A stretch of DNA of 64,000 bases from Sphaerotilus sulfidivorans (lineage in GTDB: Bacteria; Pseudomonadota; Gammaproteobacteria; Burkholderiales; Burkholderiaceae_C). Under the pieces are notes generated by a model, which was not told where the DNA came from, searched no databases, and saw nothing but the letters and a program-made list of their open reading frames with translations. A program made the translations under genes and the position numbers. Shown here piece after piece: positions 38,895 to 47,749 of the stretch. Positions within the stretch are counted from its first letter, which is position 1. The number at the start of each line of letters is the position of its first letter. The stretch is from contig NZ_JACCPY010000021.1 in assembly GCF_013426975.1 (NCBI RefSeq), positions 1-64,000 on the forward strand. Direction: 5' to 3'.

Positions 38895-40255
38895 GCTTGC
38901 CGAAATATCCGCACTACAAGCCCAGCGGCGTGCAATGGCTGGGGGACGTGCCGGCGCATTGGGAGATTACTTCCCTGTCGCAAATATGTGATTTGTTGCA
39001 GACGGGACCATTTGGAAGTCAACTTCACTCGGATGACTACGTTGATGCAGGAATACCTGTAGTTAATCCTTCAAATATTGTTGGCGAAAAAATCGTACCT
39101 GACTATTCCTGTTCTGTCAGTGATGCTGATGCACAAAGGCTTATTCAGCACAGGCTTCAAGCAGGTGATGTTGTGGTCGGTCGCAGAGGTGAGATGGGCC
39201 GCTGTGCCGTGGTTTCCGCTCTTGAGGCGGGGTGGCTTTGCGGCACAGGCAGTCTTTTGATTCGACTCAAGTCTCATATGAGGCCTGATTTTCTTTCTGT
39301 TTACATGCGTACGCCATACGTACGTGAGCTGCTTTCCTTGGTATCTGTTGGCTCTACGATGGCAAACCTGAGTGCTGGCGTATTGGGTGGAATTCGCATT
39401 CCAACGCCCGATTACAACGAGCAAACCGCCATCGCGCACTTCCTCGACCACGAAACCGCCAAGATCGACGCCCTGATCGCCGAGCAGGAGAAACTCATCC
39501 AACTGCTGGCCGAGAAGCGCCAAGCCACCCTCTCGCACGCCGTCACGCGCGGCCTCGACCCCGCCGCGCCGATGAAGGATTCCGGCGTGGCGTGGCTGGG
39601 GGAGGTGCCGGCGCATTGGGAGGTGCGGCGCATCAAGAGCCTGATCCATTCGATTGAACAGGGCTGGAGTCCGCAATGCGAGAACTTCCCGGTTTCTTCC
39701 GTTGATGAATGGGGTGTCCTGAAAGTCGGGTGTGTGAACGGGGGCATTTTTAGGGCGGATGAAAACAAGAAATTGCCGCCCGAGCTTCAGCCCGTCCAGC
39801 ATTACGCGCTCAAGAAAAATGATGTTCTGGTGTCGCGGGCGAACACTCGCGAGCTGGTGGGCAGCGCGGCGGTCGTTCCTGAGGATTTCTCGAATCTGAT
39901 GCTGTGCGACAAGCTTTATCGGCTGCGCTTGATCGAGAATTTATGCTCCGCTGATTTCATTGCGGCCTATCTCGGCACCGGGGTCGCACGATCTCAGATT
40001 GAGTTGGGGGCAAGTGGTGCCAGCAGTTCCATGCTGAATATCGGGCAATCGGTCATTCTTGATCTGCTGATGCCGTTGCCGTCACAGCAAGAGCAGGAAA
40101 AGATCATCGCGTTCATCACGGAGAAAACAGCCGCACTTGATGGTCTCTATGCCGAAGCCGAACGCGCCATCGCCCTGCTCAAGGAGCGCCGCGCGGCGCT
40201 CATCGCGGCGGCGGTGACCGGGCAGATCGACGTGCGGCAGGCGGTGGCGGCATGA
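38891..40255 (+). CDS. hsdS: Type I restriction specificity subunit HsdS
   Basis: This 454-residue protein has two target-recognition domains. Each begins after the motif VAWLGEVPAHWEV/VQWLGDVPAHWEI (about residues 13-25 and 230-245), which shows the internal repeat. Conserved coiled-coil spacers read AIAHFLDHETAKIDALIAEQEKLIQLLAEKRQATL and IIAFITEKTAALDGLYAEAERAIALLKERRAALI. The recognition domains (about 38960-39420 and 39640-40110) are noticeably more AT-rich than the spacers, which suggests domain exchange. The stop overlaps mntA (ATGA). Confidence 0.94.
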   Translation: MSLPKYPHYKPSGVQWLGDVPAHWEITSLSQICDLLQTGPFGSQLHSDDYVDAGIPVVNPSNIVGEKIVPDYSCSVSDADAQRLIQHRLQAGDVVVGRRGEMGRCAVVSALEAGWLCGTGSLLIRLKSHMRPDFLSVYMRTPYVRELLSLVSVGSTMANLSAGVLGGIRIPTPDYNEQTAIAHFLDHETAKIDALIAEQEKLIQLLAEKRQATLSHAVTRGLDPAAPMKDSGVAWLGEVPAHWEVRRIKSLIHSIEQGWSPQCENFPVSSVDEWGVLKVGCVNGGIFRADENKKLPPELQPVQHYALKKNDVLVSRANTRELVGSAAVVPEDFSNLMLCDKLYRLRLIENLCSADFIAAYLGTGVARSQIELGASGASSSMLNIGQSVILDLLMPLPSQQEQEKIIAFITEKTAALDGLYAEAERAIALLKERRAALIAAAVTGQIDVRQAVAA

Positions 40256-40719
40256 ACCGGGCGGAGGTGGTGGAGACGCTGCGGCAGCGGCTGGACGGGG
40301 TGCTGGCGGTGTACCTGTTCGGCAGCGTGGCCCGCGGCACGGCGGGGCCGGACAGCGATGTGGATCTGGCGGTGCTGGTGGCCGGCAAGGCCGAGCCGCT
40401 GGCGCTGTGGGACGTGGCGGCCGGGCTGGCGCAGCAGCTCGGGCGGGAGGTCGATCTGGTCGACCTGCGCGCGGCCTCGACCGTGATGCAGTACCAGATC
40501 ATCACCACCGGCGAGCGGCTCTGGGCGCTGGACGCGCAGGCGGCGCTGTACGAGAGTTTCATCCTCAGCGAAAAGACCGCGCTCGACACCGACCGCGCCG
40601 GCTTGCTGGCCGACATCGCGCGCACCGGCCGGGTCTACGGCGAGGCCGCCCGCCCGCCGGCCGCGCAGCCCCCCCACGATCACCCCGACGACCATGACGA
40701 TGAGCACGCCCCCCGATGA
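40252..40719 (+). CDS. mntA: MntA-type nucleotidyltransferase antitoxin
   Basis: This 155-residue protein is a minimal nucleotidyltransferase: the GSx10DxD motif appears as FGSVARGTAGPDSDVDLAVL near residue 25. MntA antitoxins inactivate the HepT RNase by adding AMP units to a tyrosine. It overlaps hsdS by 4 bases and hepT by 26 bases, so all three are probably one transcript. The C-terminal tail is rich in His, Pro and Asp and is less conserved. Confidence 0.9.
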   Translation: MNRAEVVETLRQRLDGVLAVYLFGSVARGTAGPDSDVDLAVLVAGKAEPLALWDVAAGLAQQLGREVDLVDLRAASTVMQYQIITTGERLWALDAQAALYESFILSEKTALDTDRAGLLADIARTGRVYGEAARPPAAQPPHDHPDDHDDEHAPR

Positions 40720-41122
40720 TGTCCTGATCAACAAGGCCGCGACGATCGAGCGCTGCGTGCGCCGGGCGCGCGAGGAATACGCCAAGGGCCCGCAGACCTT
40801 CGCCGAGGACTTCACGCGCCAGGACGCGGCCATCCTCAACATCCAGCGCGCCTGCGAGGCGGCGCTCGACATGGGCCAGCATCTGGTCCGGCGCGACCGG
40901 CTCGGCGTGCCGCAGAGCGCCCGCGACGTGTTCGCGCTGCTGGCCACGGCCGGGCGCATCGACGCCGCGCTGGCCCGGCGCCTGCAGGCCATGGTCGGCT
41001 ACCGCAACATCGCGGTGCACGACTACCAGACCCTGCAGCTGCCCATCACCATCGAGATCATCACCCGCCATCTGGACGACTTCCTGGCGTACAGCGCGCG
41101 GCTGCTGGGCGGGCAGCCTTGA
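40694..41122 (+). CDS. hepT: HepT-family (DUF86) toxin
   Basis: This 142-residue HEPN protein carries the RX4HXY RNase motif in YRNIAVHDYQTL near residue 108. In the known system the Tyr is the residue AMPylated by MntA. The start is the first ATG at 40694; a second ATG at 40700 is equally plausible. It forms a toxin-antitoxin pair with the preceding gene. Its place inside a restriction-modification operon suggests an abortive-infection backup. Confidence 0.92.
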   Translation: MTMSTPPDDVLINKAATIERCVRRAREEYAKGPQTFAEDFTRQDAAILNIQRACEAALDMGQHLVRRDRLGVPQSARDVFALLATAGRIDAALARRLQAMVGYRNIAVHDYQTLQLPITIEIITRHLDDFLAYSARLLGGQP

Positions 41123-41227
41123 GCAGGCCTCTGTGAGGTGGCCTGAAAAAAAAGTGCCGGCGAAAGAGTGTTCTGGCAAAAAAGTGGAGACACTGACGAT
41201 TTTTCGGGCGAAAAGGCTTGATCTGAC
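41123..41227 (+). promoter_or_regulatory. A-rich leader region ahead of fic
   Basis: These 105 bases contain A-tracts followed by GTG (AAAAAAAAGTG and AAAAAAGTG), repeated GGCGAAA, and a small hairpin TTTTCG/CGAAAA close to the fic start. The base composition contrasts with the GC-rich neighbours. It may hold a separate promoter for fic. No clear -35/-10 pair is seen. Confidence 0.35.
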
Positions 41228-42754
41228 ATGCGCAACGTCGGCTATGCGTGGATCCAGGACACGCTGGGCGTGCCGGACTTTCTGGGGGCACGGCGTGCGC
41301 GGCTGACCCCGGGCGTCAACCGCATCGTGCGCGTGGCGGACGGTGGGCTGTCGGTGCCGGACAAGCTCGCGCCGGGGCCGACGCTGCTGCAGCACGCGCT
41401 GTTCGCACTCAAGCACGAGGGCGTGCATCTGGGGCTGCTGCTGAGTGCGTTGCGCCGCATGCCGCCCGAGGATCTGGCGGCACAGGTGCGGGCCGCGCCC
41501 AACAGCGTGTACGGGCGCAAGCTGGGGCATCTGTGGGAGCGCTGGCACGGTCGGCATTTGCCCGGGCTGGACGATTTCCGGGTGGCTTCGGCCTACGCGC
41601 CCCTGTTCGACCCCGACGACTACTTTGTCGGAACGGCCCGGCGTGATGCGCGCTGGCGCATCGAATTCAACGGCCTGGGCGAGCTGGATTTCTGCCCGGT
41701 GGTGCGCCGCACGCCCGCCATCCAGGCCCTGGTGGACCGGGACATCCTGGCGCAGGCCAAGGCGTTTGCCGAATCGGTGGGTGCCGCCATGCTGGAGCGC
41801 GCCCTGGCCTGGGCCTACCTGAGCGAGACCGAGGGCTCGTTCGCCATCGAGGGCGAGGCGCCCAGCCAGGACAAGACCGCCCGGTTCGCCGCTCTGCTGC
41901 GGCGCGCGCATGAGCAGAGGCCGATCACCGAAGAGATGCTGGTGGAACTGCAGAACGCCGCCCTGTCCAACCCGTACGACCTGGCGGTGCAGTTCCGCAC
42001 CGAACAGAACCGGCTGCAAAGGGACGTGCCGGGCGCTGTCGGCGTGACCTACGTGCCGCCGGCGCCGGAGCTGGCGGTGGCACTGATGGACGGTCTGATG
42101 CGTCTGGCCAACCAGCGCGCCGCCGGGCTGGATGCGCTGGTCCACGCGGCCGTGGTGTCCTTTGCGTTCGTGTTCATCCATCCGTTCATGGACGGCAACG
42201 GCCGCCTGTCGCGCTTCCTGATCCATCACTGCCTGGGGCAGACGGGCCTGTTGCCGCCGCAGTTCCTGCTGCCCGTCTCGGTGGCGATGAAGAAGCACGA
42301 GGCCGCCTACCTGAGCGCGCTGACCGCCTTCAGCCAGCCCGCACGCCAGTTGTGCCAGGTGACCTGGGCGGGCGACGAGCATTACGCCTACGACTGGGCC
42401 GAGGGCGCCGACCTCTGGTTCAGGACCATGGATCTGACGGACGCGGCTGCTTTCACGCTGACCATGGCCGAAGCGGCCCTGGACATCCACATGCGCCAGG
42501 AGGTGGAGTTCCTGACGCTGTTCGATCAGGTCAGGCGCCACATCGACGCCCGCCATGACCTGCGCGGCAGCGATCTGTCCACCCTCATCGTGACCATCCA
42601 CCAGAACGGCGGCGTGCTGTCCAACAACCGCCGCAAGCGGTTTGCAGAGCGCGTGCAGCCCCAGGTGCTCGACGCGATCGAGGACGCGGTCAGGCGGGCC
42701 ATGCAAGGCCTGCCCCTGGTGCCGGACCTGGCGGCGCCGGACGCGGCCGACTGA
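41228..42754 (+). CDS. Fic-family protein (AMPylase-like)
   Basis: This 508-residue protein has the Fic catalytic motif HPFMDGNGRLSRF near residue 320, with His and the GNGR anion hole intact. An inhibitory-helix motif S-x-x-x-E-G appears as SFAIEGE near residue 206, so activity is probably autoinhibited. A winged-helix-like C-terminal region follows (STLIVTIHQNGGVLSNNRRKRFAERV). Fic proteins transfer AMP or other nucleotides to target proteins. It sits between hepT and hsdR; Fic/DOC-like genes inside type I restriction loci are recurrent. Confidence 0.92.
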   Translation: MRNVGYAWIQDTLGVPDFLGARRARLTPGVNRIVRVADGGLSVPDKLAPGPTLLQHALFALKHEGVHLGLLLSALRRMPPEDLAAQVRAAPNSVYGRKLGHLWERWHGRHLPGLDDFRVASAYAPLFDPDDYFVGTARRDARWRIEFNGLGELDFCPVVRRTPAIQALVDRDILAQAKAFAESVGAAMLERALAWAYLSETEGSFAIEGEAPSQDKTARFAALLRRAHEQRPITEEMLVELQNAALSNPYDLAVQFRTEQNRLQRDVPGAVGVTYVPPAPELAVALMDGLMRLANQRAAGLDALVHAAVVSFAFVFIHPFMDGNGRLSRFLIHHCLGQTGLLPPQFLLPVSVAMKKHEAAYLSALTAFSQPARQLCQVTWAGDEHYAYDWAEGADLWFRTMDLTDAAAFTLTMAEAALDIHMRQEVEFLTLFDQVRRHIDARHDLRGSDLSTLIVTIHQNGGVLSNNRRKRFAERVQPQVLDAIEDAVRRAMQGLPLVPDLAAPDAAD

Positions 42755-42804
42755 CCACCACACGACACCCAACACCAAACCAGACGACACACCAGGGAGA
42801 GACC

Positions 42805-45800
42805 GTGTCAACGCTGCACCGCGAAATCCACTTCGAGACCGAGATCTGCCAGCACCTGGGCGCGCACGGCTGGCTGCACGAGGACGGCGCCGCGCGCGAC
42901 TTCGACACCGCGCGCGGGCTCTACCTGCCCGATCTGCTGGTGTGGGTGCAGGACAGCCAGCCCGAGGCCTGGCAGCGCCTGACCCAAAGCCACGGCGCGG
43001 CCGCCGGGCGCGTGCTGGCCGAGCGGGTGCGCAAGCTGCTGGACGAGCGCGGCACGCTGGAGGTGCTGCGCCGCGGCGTGGAGATGCTGGGCCTGCGCGA
43101 GCCGCTGGCGCTGGCGCAGTTCCGGCCCGCGCTGGCGCTGAACCCGACCACCCAGGCGCGGCTGGCCGCCAACCGGCTGCGGGTGCTGCGCCAGGTGCAC
43201 CACTCGCCCAACCAGCCGCGCGATGCGCTCGACCTGGTGCTGTGCCTCAACGGCGTGCCGGTGGCCACCGCCGAACTCAAGAGCGACTTCACCCAGAGCG
43301 TGCACGACGCGGTCGACCAGTACCGCTTCGACCGCCATCCCCACCCCAAGGGCGGCGTGCCCGAGCCGGTGCTGGGTTTCCCCGGCGGCGCGCTGGTGCA
43401 CTTCGCTGTCAGCCAGAGCGAGGTGATGATGTGCACCCGGCTGGCCGGCCCGGCCACCCGCTTCCTGCCCTTCAACCGCGGCTGCGAGGGCGGCGCCGGC
43501 AATCCGCCCAACCCCGAGGGCTTCGCCACCGCCTACCTGTGGGAAGAGGTCTGGGCGCGCGAGAGCTGGCTCGACCTGCTGCACCGCTACCTCACGCCGA
43601 AACGCGACCGCAGGCAGCAGCTGCAGACCTGGATCTTCCCGCGCTACCACCAGCTCGACGCCACCCGCCGGCTGGTGGACGACGTGCGCCAGAGCGTCAA
43701 CCGCGGCGAGGATGCCGGCGGCCTGCGCTACCTGATCCAGCACTCGGCCGGCTCGGGCAAGACCAACTCGATCGCCTGGGCCGCGCATTTCCTGGCCGAT
43801 CTGCACGACGACCAGCACCGCAAGGTCTTCGACAGCGTGCTGGTGGTGAGCGACCGCAATGTGCTGGACGCGCAGCTGCAGGAGGCGCTGTTCGAGTTCC
43901 AGCGCACCACCGGCGTGGTGGCCACCATCACCAGCGAGTCCGGCAGCAAGAGCGGCCAGCTCTCGCAGGCGCTGGAAGAGGGCAAGAAGATCATCGTCTG
44001 CACGCTGCAGACCTTCCCGTTCGCGCTGGCGGCGGTGCAGGCGCTGGCCGCCACCGAGGGCAAGCGCTTCGCCGTCATCGCCGACGAGGCGCACAGCTCG
44101 CAGACCGGCGAGGCGGCCGCCCGGCTCAAGCAGCTGCTGTCGGCCGAGGACTGGGCCAGCCTGTCCGGCAGTCTTCAGGACGGCGGCGAGATCGACACCG
44201 AGGCGCTGCTGGCCGCGCAGATGGCCGCCAAGGCCAGCCCGAAAGGCCTGACCTCCATCGCCTTCACCGCCACCCCGAAGGCCAAGACGCTGGAGCTGTT
44301 CGGCCGCCGCGACCCGGCCGACGGGCCCGACGGCCTGCCGCAGCCCTTCCACGTCTACCCGATGCGCCAGGCCATCGAGGAGGGCTTCATCCTCGACGTG
44401 CTGAAGAACTACACCAGCTACCAGCTCGCCTTCCGGCTGGCGCACGAGGGCCGCATGCTCGACGAGCAGCAGGTCGAGCGCAGCACCGCGATGAAGGGCC
44501 TGATGCAGTGGGTGCGGCTGCACCCGTACAACATCGCGCAGAAGGTGCAGATCGTCGTCGAGCACTACCGCGAGAACGTGCAGCCGCTGTTGGCCGGGCG
44601 CGCCAAGGCGATGGTGGTGGTGGCCAGCCGCCGGGAGGCCGTGCGCTGGCAGAAGGCGATGCGCGCCTACATCGCCCGCCAGGGCTACATGCTGGGCGTG
44701 CTGACCGCCTTCTCCGGCGAGGTGGACGACCTGGAGAGCTACCCGGCACCGGTCAGCGAGGCCAGCGCCGACGTCAATCCGGCGCTCCAGGGCCGCGATC
44801 TGCGCGAGACCTTCGCGCGGGAGGATCAGCACCTGCTGGTGGTGGCCAACAAGTTCCAGACCGGCTTCGACCAGCCGCTGCTGTGCGGCATGTATGTCGA
44901 CAAGCGGCTCGGCGGCATCCAGGCGGTGCAGACGCTCAGCCGCCTGAACCGCGCCCACCCGGGCAAGGACACCACCTACATCCTCGACTTCGTCAACGAC
45001 CCGGCCGAGGTGCTGGCGGCCTTCCAGACCTACTACCAGACCGCGACGCTGGACACGCCGACCGACCCGCATCAGGTCTTCGACCTGCGCGCCAAGCTCG
45101 ACGCCGCCGGCCACTACACCGAGGCCGAGGTCGAGCGCGTGGCGCGCGTCGATCTGGATCCGGCCGGCACGCAGAAGCAGCTCGATGCCGCCATCGCGCC
45201 GGTGGCCGACCGGCTGCTGCGCCGCTACAAGGCCGCGCAAGGCCCCGAGGCCCAGGACACGCGCGATGCGCTGCTGCTGTTCAAGGGCGATCTCGGCGCC
45301 TATGTGCGGCTGTACGCCTTCCTCAGCCAGATCTTCGACTACGGCCAGACGGCGCTGGAGAAGCGCTTTCTCTTCTTCCGCCGGCTGCTGCCGCTGCTGG
45401 ACTTCGGCCGCGAGCGCGACACCGTCGACCTGAGCCAGGTGGTGCTGACCCACCACACGCTGAAGAACCGCGGGGCGCAGCCGCTGGCGCTGACGGCCGG
45501 CGGCAGCTATCCGCTCGCCGGCCTGGACGGCACCGGCACCGGCCAGGTGCAGGAAAAGCAGAAGGACTATCTGGCCGAGATCATCGAGAAGGTCAACGGC
45601 CTGTTCGAGGGCGAGCTGTCCGACACCGACCAGCTCGTCTACGTCAACGGCGTGCTGCGCGGCAAGCTGCTGGAGAACGCGCTGCTGGTGCAGCAGGCCG
45701 CCAGCAACAGCAAGGAGCAGTTCGCCAGCTCGCCCGACCTGCGCTCGGCGCTGCTCGACGCCATCATGGACGCGCTCGACGCGCACCAGACGATGAGCAC

Positions 45801-45927
45801 GCAGGCCCTGGGCTCGGAGCGGCTGCAGGACGGCCTGCGCGACGTGCTGCTCGGGCCGGGGCAGCTCTGGGAGGCGCTGCGCGAGCGCGCGGGGGCGGAG
45901 CGTGGGTCCTCGCCTTCGCGAGGATGA
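42805..45927 (+). CDS. hsdR: Type I restriction endonuclease subunit HsdR
   Basis: This protein of 1040 residues starts at GTG 42805 behind AGGGAGA. The N-terminal nuclease domain shows D and ExK in LDLVLCLNGVPVATAELKS. The motor domain has Walker A SAGSGKTNSIAW and DEAH box VIADEAHSSQ, then helicase motif FTATPKAKT. It cleaves unmodified DNA after translocation with HsdM/HsdS. The final codons and the stop (45925-45927) lie within a REP-like palindrome, so the last residues RGSSPSRG derive from the element. Confidence 0.95.
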   Translation: MSTLHREIHFETEICQHLGAHGWLHEDGAARDFDTARGLYLPDLLVWVQDSQPEAWQRLTQSHGAAAGRVLAERVRKLLDERGTLEVLRRGVEMLGLREPLALAQFRPALALNPTTQARLAANRLRVLRQVHHSPNQPRDALDLVLCLNGVPVATAELKSDFTQSVHDAVDQYRFDRHPHPKGGVPEPVLGFPGGALVHFAVSQSEVMMCTRLAGPATRFLPFNRGCEGGAGNPPNPEGFATAYLWEEVWARESWLDLLHRYLTPKRDRRQQLQTWIFPRYHQLDATRRLVDDVRQSVNRGEDAGGLRYLIQHSAGSGKTNSIAWAAHFLADLHDDQHRKVFDSVLVVSDRNVLDAQLQEALFEFQRTTGVVATITSESGSKSGQLSQALEEGKKIIVCTLQTFPFALAAVQALAATEGKRFAVIADEAHSSQTGEAAARLKQLLSAEDWASLSGSLQDGGEIDTEALLAAQMAAKASPKGLTSIAFTATPKAKTLELFGRRDPADGPDGLPQPFHVYPMRQAIEEGFILDVLKNYTSYQLAFRLAHEGRMLDEQQVERSTAMKGLMQWVRLHPYNIAQKVQIVVEHYRENVQPLLAGRAKAMVVVASRREAVRWQKAMRAYIARQGYMLGVLTAFSGEVDDLESYPAPVSEASADVNPALQGRDLRETFAREDQHLLVVANKFQTGFDQPLLCGMYVDKRLGGIQAVQTLSRLNRAHPGKDTTYILDFVNDPAEVLAAFQTYYQTATLDTPTDPHQVFDLRAKLDAAGHYTEAEVERVARVDLDPAGTQKQLDAAIAPVADRLLRRYKAAQGPEAQDTRDALLLFKGDLGAYVRLYAFLSQIFDYGQTALEKRFLFFRRLLPLLDFGRERDTVDLSQVVLTHHTLKNRGAQPLALTAGGSYPLAGLDGTGTGQVQEKQKDYLAEIIEKVNGLFEGELSDTDQLVYVNGVLRGKLLENALLVQQAASNSKEQFASSPDLRSALLDAIMDALDAHQTMSTQALGSERLQDGLRDVLLGPGQLWEALRERAGAERGSSPSRG

Positions 45928-45930
45928 CGG
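45901..45930 (+). repeat. REP-like palindrome, copy 2
   Basis: The stem TCCTCGC/GCGAGGA closes a CTTC loop. All 30 bases equal the complement of 51975-52004. The element covers the stop codon of hsdR and ends three bases before the convergent ureohydrolase gene, so it may act as a two-way terminator or mRNA end. Confidence 0.85.
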
Positions 45931-45933
45931 GCC

Positions 45934-46884
45934 TCACCGCACTGGCACCCCCGGCAGCACGCACAGCATCTCGTACAGCAGGTTCGCGCCCAGCAGCGCG
46001 GTGTTGCCGCTCGGGTCGTAGGGTGGAGAGACCTCGACCAGATCGGCGCCCACCAGGTTCAGCCCGCGGCAGCCGCGGATGATCTCCAGCGCCTGCGGCA
46101 CGCTCAATCCGCCGATCTCGGGCGTGCCGGTGCCGCCGGCAAAAGAAGGGTCGATGCCGTCGATGTCGAAGCTGAGATAGCAGGGCGCGTCGCCGATGAC
46201 CGCGCGCACCTTGTCCATGATGGGTGCCAGCGACTGCCACCAGACCTCGTGCGCCGGGATGATCGTGAAGCCCTGGCGGCGCGGCCAGTCGAAGTCGTCG
46301 GCGGCGTAGCCGGAGCCGCGCAGGCCGATCTGCCAGACCTTGTTCGTCTGCAGCAGGCCTTCCTCCACCGCGCGGCGGAAGGGTGTGCCGTGCGCGATGC
46401 GCTCGCCGAACATCTCGTCGTTGACGTCGGCATGCGCATCGACATGAATGAGGGCGACCGGCCCGTGGCGCTCGGCCACCGCGCGCAGGATGGGCAGCGC
46501 GATGGTGTGGTCGCCGCCCAGCGTCAGCGGCACGCAGCCGTGGCCGAGCACCTCGCGGTAGAAGTCGGTGATGATGCCGACCGACTTCTCCAGCGAGTAG
46601 GTGTTGATCGGCACGTCGCCCAGGTCGGCGACCTGCAGCGCGTCGAAGGGTGCCGCGCCGGTGGCCATGTTGTAAGGCCGGATCAGGCTGGATTCGGCGC
46701 GGATCTGGCGCGGGCCGAAGCGCGCACCGGCGCGGTTGGAGGCCCCGATGTCCAGCGGCACGCCGATGAAGGCGGCGTCCAGGCCCGCGGCATGGGTGGC
46801 CACCGGCAGGCGCATCATCGAGGCCAGCCCGCCGAAGCGCGGCATCTCGTTGCCGCCGAGCGGCTGGTTCAGCGGGCGGCTCAT
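45934..46884 (-). CDS. Agmatinase/guanidinobutyrase-family ureohydrolase
   Basis: This 316-residue protein shows the binuclear manganese motifs of ureohydrolases: GGDHTI, HVDAHADV and SFDIDGIDPSFAGGTGTPE. It removes urea from a guanidino compound. Agmatinase and guanidinobutyrase cannot be separated by eye. Adjacency to a gabT gene, whose substrate is the guanidinobutyrate product GABA, favours guanidinobutyrase (inference). Its ATG overlaps the stop of the permease gene (ATGA), so it is the last gene of the transporter operon. Confidence 0.9.
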   Translation of the reverse strand: MSRPLNQPLGGNEMPRFGGLASMMRLPVATHAAGLDAAFIGVPLDIGASNRAGARFGPRQIRAESSLIRPYNMATGAAPFDALQVADLGDVPINTYSLEKSVGIITDFYREVLGHGCVPLTLGGDHTIALPILRAVAERHGPVALIHVDAHADVNDEMFGERIAHGTPFRRAVEEGLLQTNKVWQIGLRGSGYAADDFDWPRRQGFTIIPAHEVWWQSLAPIMDKVRAVIGDAPCYLSFDIDGIDPSFAGGTGTPEIGGLSVPQALEIIRGCRGLNLVGADLVEVSPPYDPSGNTALLGANLLYEMLCVLPGVPVR

Positions 46885-47714
46885 GCGCGGCGCCCCCGGA
46901 TCCACTCGAGCGCCAGCATCAGGCCGGTGGTGAAGATCGTCAGCAGCGTGGCCACCGCGGCGATGGTCGGGCTGATGTTCTCGCGGATGCCGGTGAACAT
47001 CTGGCGCGGCAGCGTGACCTGCTCCGGGCCGGCGACGAAGAGCGTGACCACCACCTCGTCGAAGGAGGTCGCGAAGGCGAACAGCGCGCCCGAGATCACG
47101 CCCGGCGCGATCACCGGCAGCGTGATGCGGAAGAAGGTCTCGACCGGGCCGGCGCCCAGACTCAGCGAGGCGCGCACCAGGTTGTGGTTGAAGCCCTGCA
47201 GCGTCGCCAGCACGGTGGTCAGCACGAAGGGCGCACCCAGCGCGGCATGCACCACGATCAGGCCGAGGTAGCTGTCGGCGAAGCCCAGCCTGGCGAAGAA
47301 CAGGTAGCAGGCCACGCCCACCACCACGATCGGCACCACCATTGGCGCGATCAGGATGCTCATCAGGAGGCCCTTGCCGGGAAAGTCGGTGCGCGACAGG
47401 CCCACGGCCGCCAGCGTGCCCAGCACGGTGGCGATCAGCGTGGCCGCCGGCGCGACGATGAAGCTGTTGCGCGCGGCGCGGCCCCATTCCGGCGCGTTGA
47501 ACAGGTTCTCGTACCACTGCAGCGACCAGCCCGGCATCGGATACGCCAGGAAGGAGCTTGACGAGAAGGACAGCGGCACGATCACCAGGATCGGCAGCAG
47601 CATGAACACCAGCATCCCGATGCAGAACAGGCGCATCAGCCACCAGCCGAGCTTGTCGGCCAGCGTGGCGTAGGCCGGGAACTGCGGGTTCATCGCGGAC
47701 AGGATCGCGTTCAT
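46881..47714 (-). CDS. Polyamine-type ABC transporter permease (PotI/PotC-like)
   Basis: This 277-residue permease has six membrane helices and the EAA loop LVRASLSLGAGPVETFFRITLPVIAPGV. FSSSSFLAYPMPGWSLQWYENL near the N-terminus is typical of spermidine/putrescine type II permeases. The ATG at 47714 has AAGGAAG upstream. It pairs with the preceding, larger permease. Confidence 0.92.
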   Translation of the reverse strand: MNAILSAMNPQFPAYATLADKLGWWLMRLFCIGMLVFMLLPILVIVPLSFSSSSFLAYPMPGWSLQWYENLFNAPEWGRAARNSFIVAPAATLIATVLGTLAAVGLSRTDFPGKGLLMSILIAPMVVPIVVVGVACYLFFARLGFADSYLGLIVVHAALGAPFVLTTVLATLQGFNHNLVRASLSLGAGPVETFFRITLPVIAPGVISGALFAFATSFDEVVVTLFVAGPEQVTLPRQMFTGIRENISPTIAAVATLLTIFTTGLMLALEWIRGRRA

Positions 47715-47749
47715 CGGTCGTCTTCCTTCTTCTTTCGTGCTGGCGGCGA

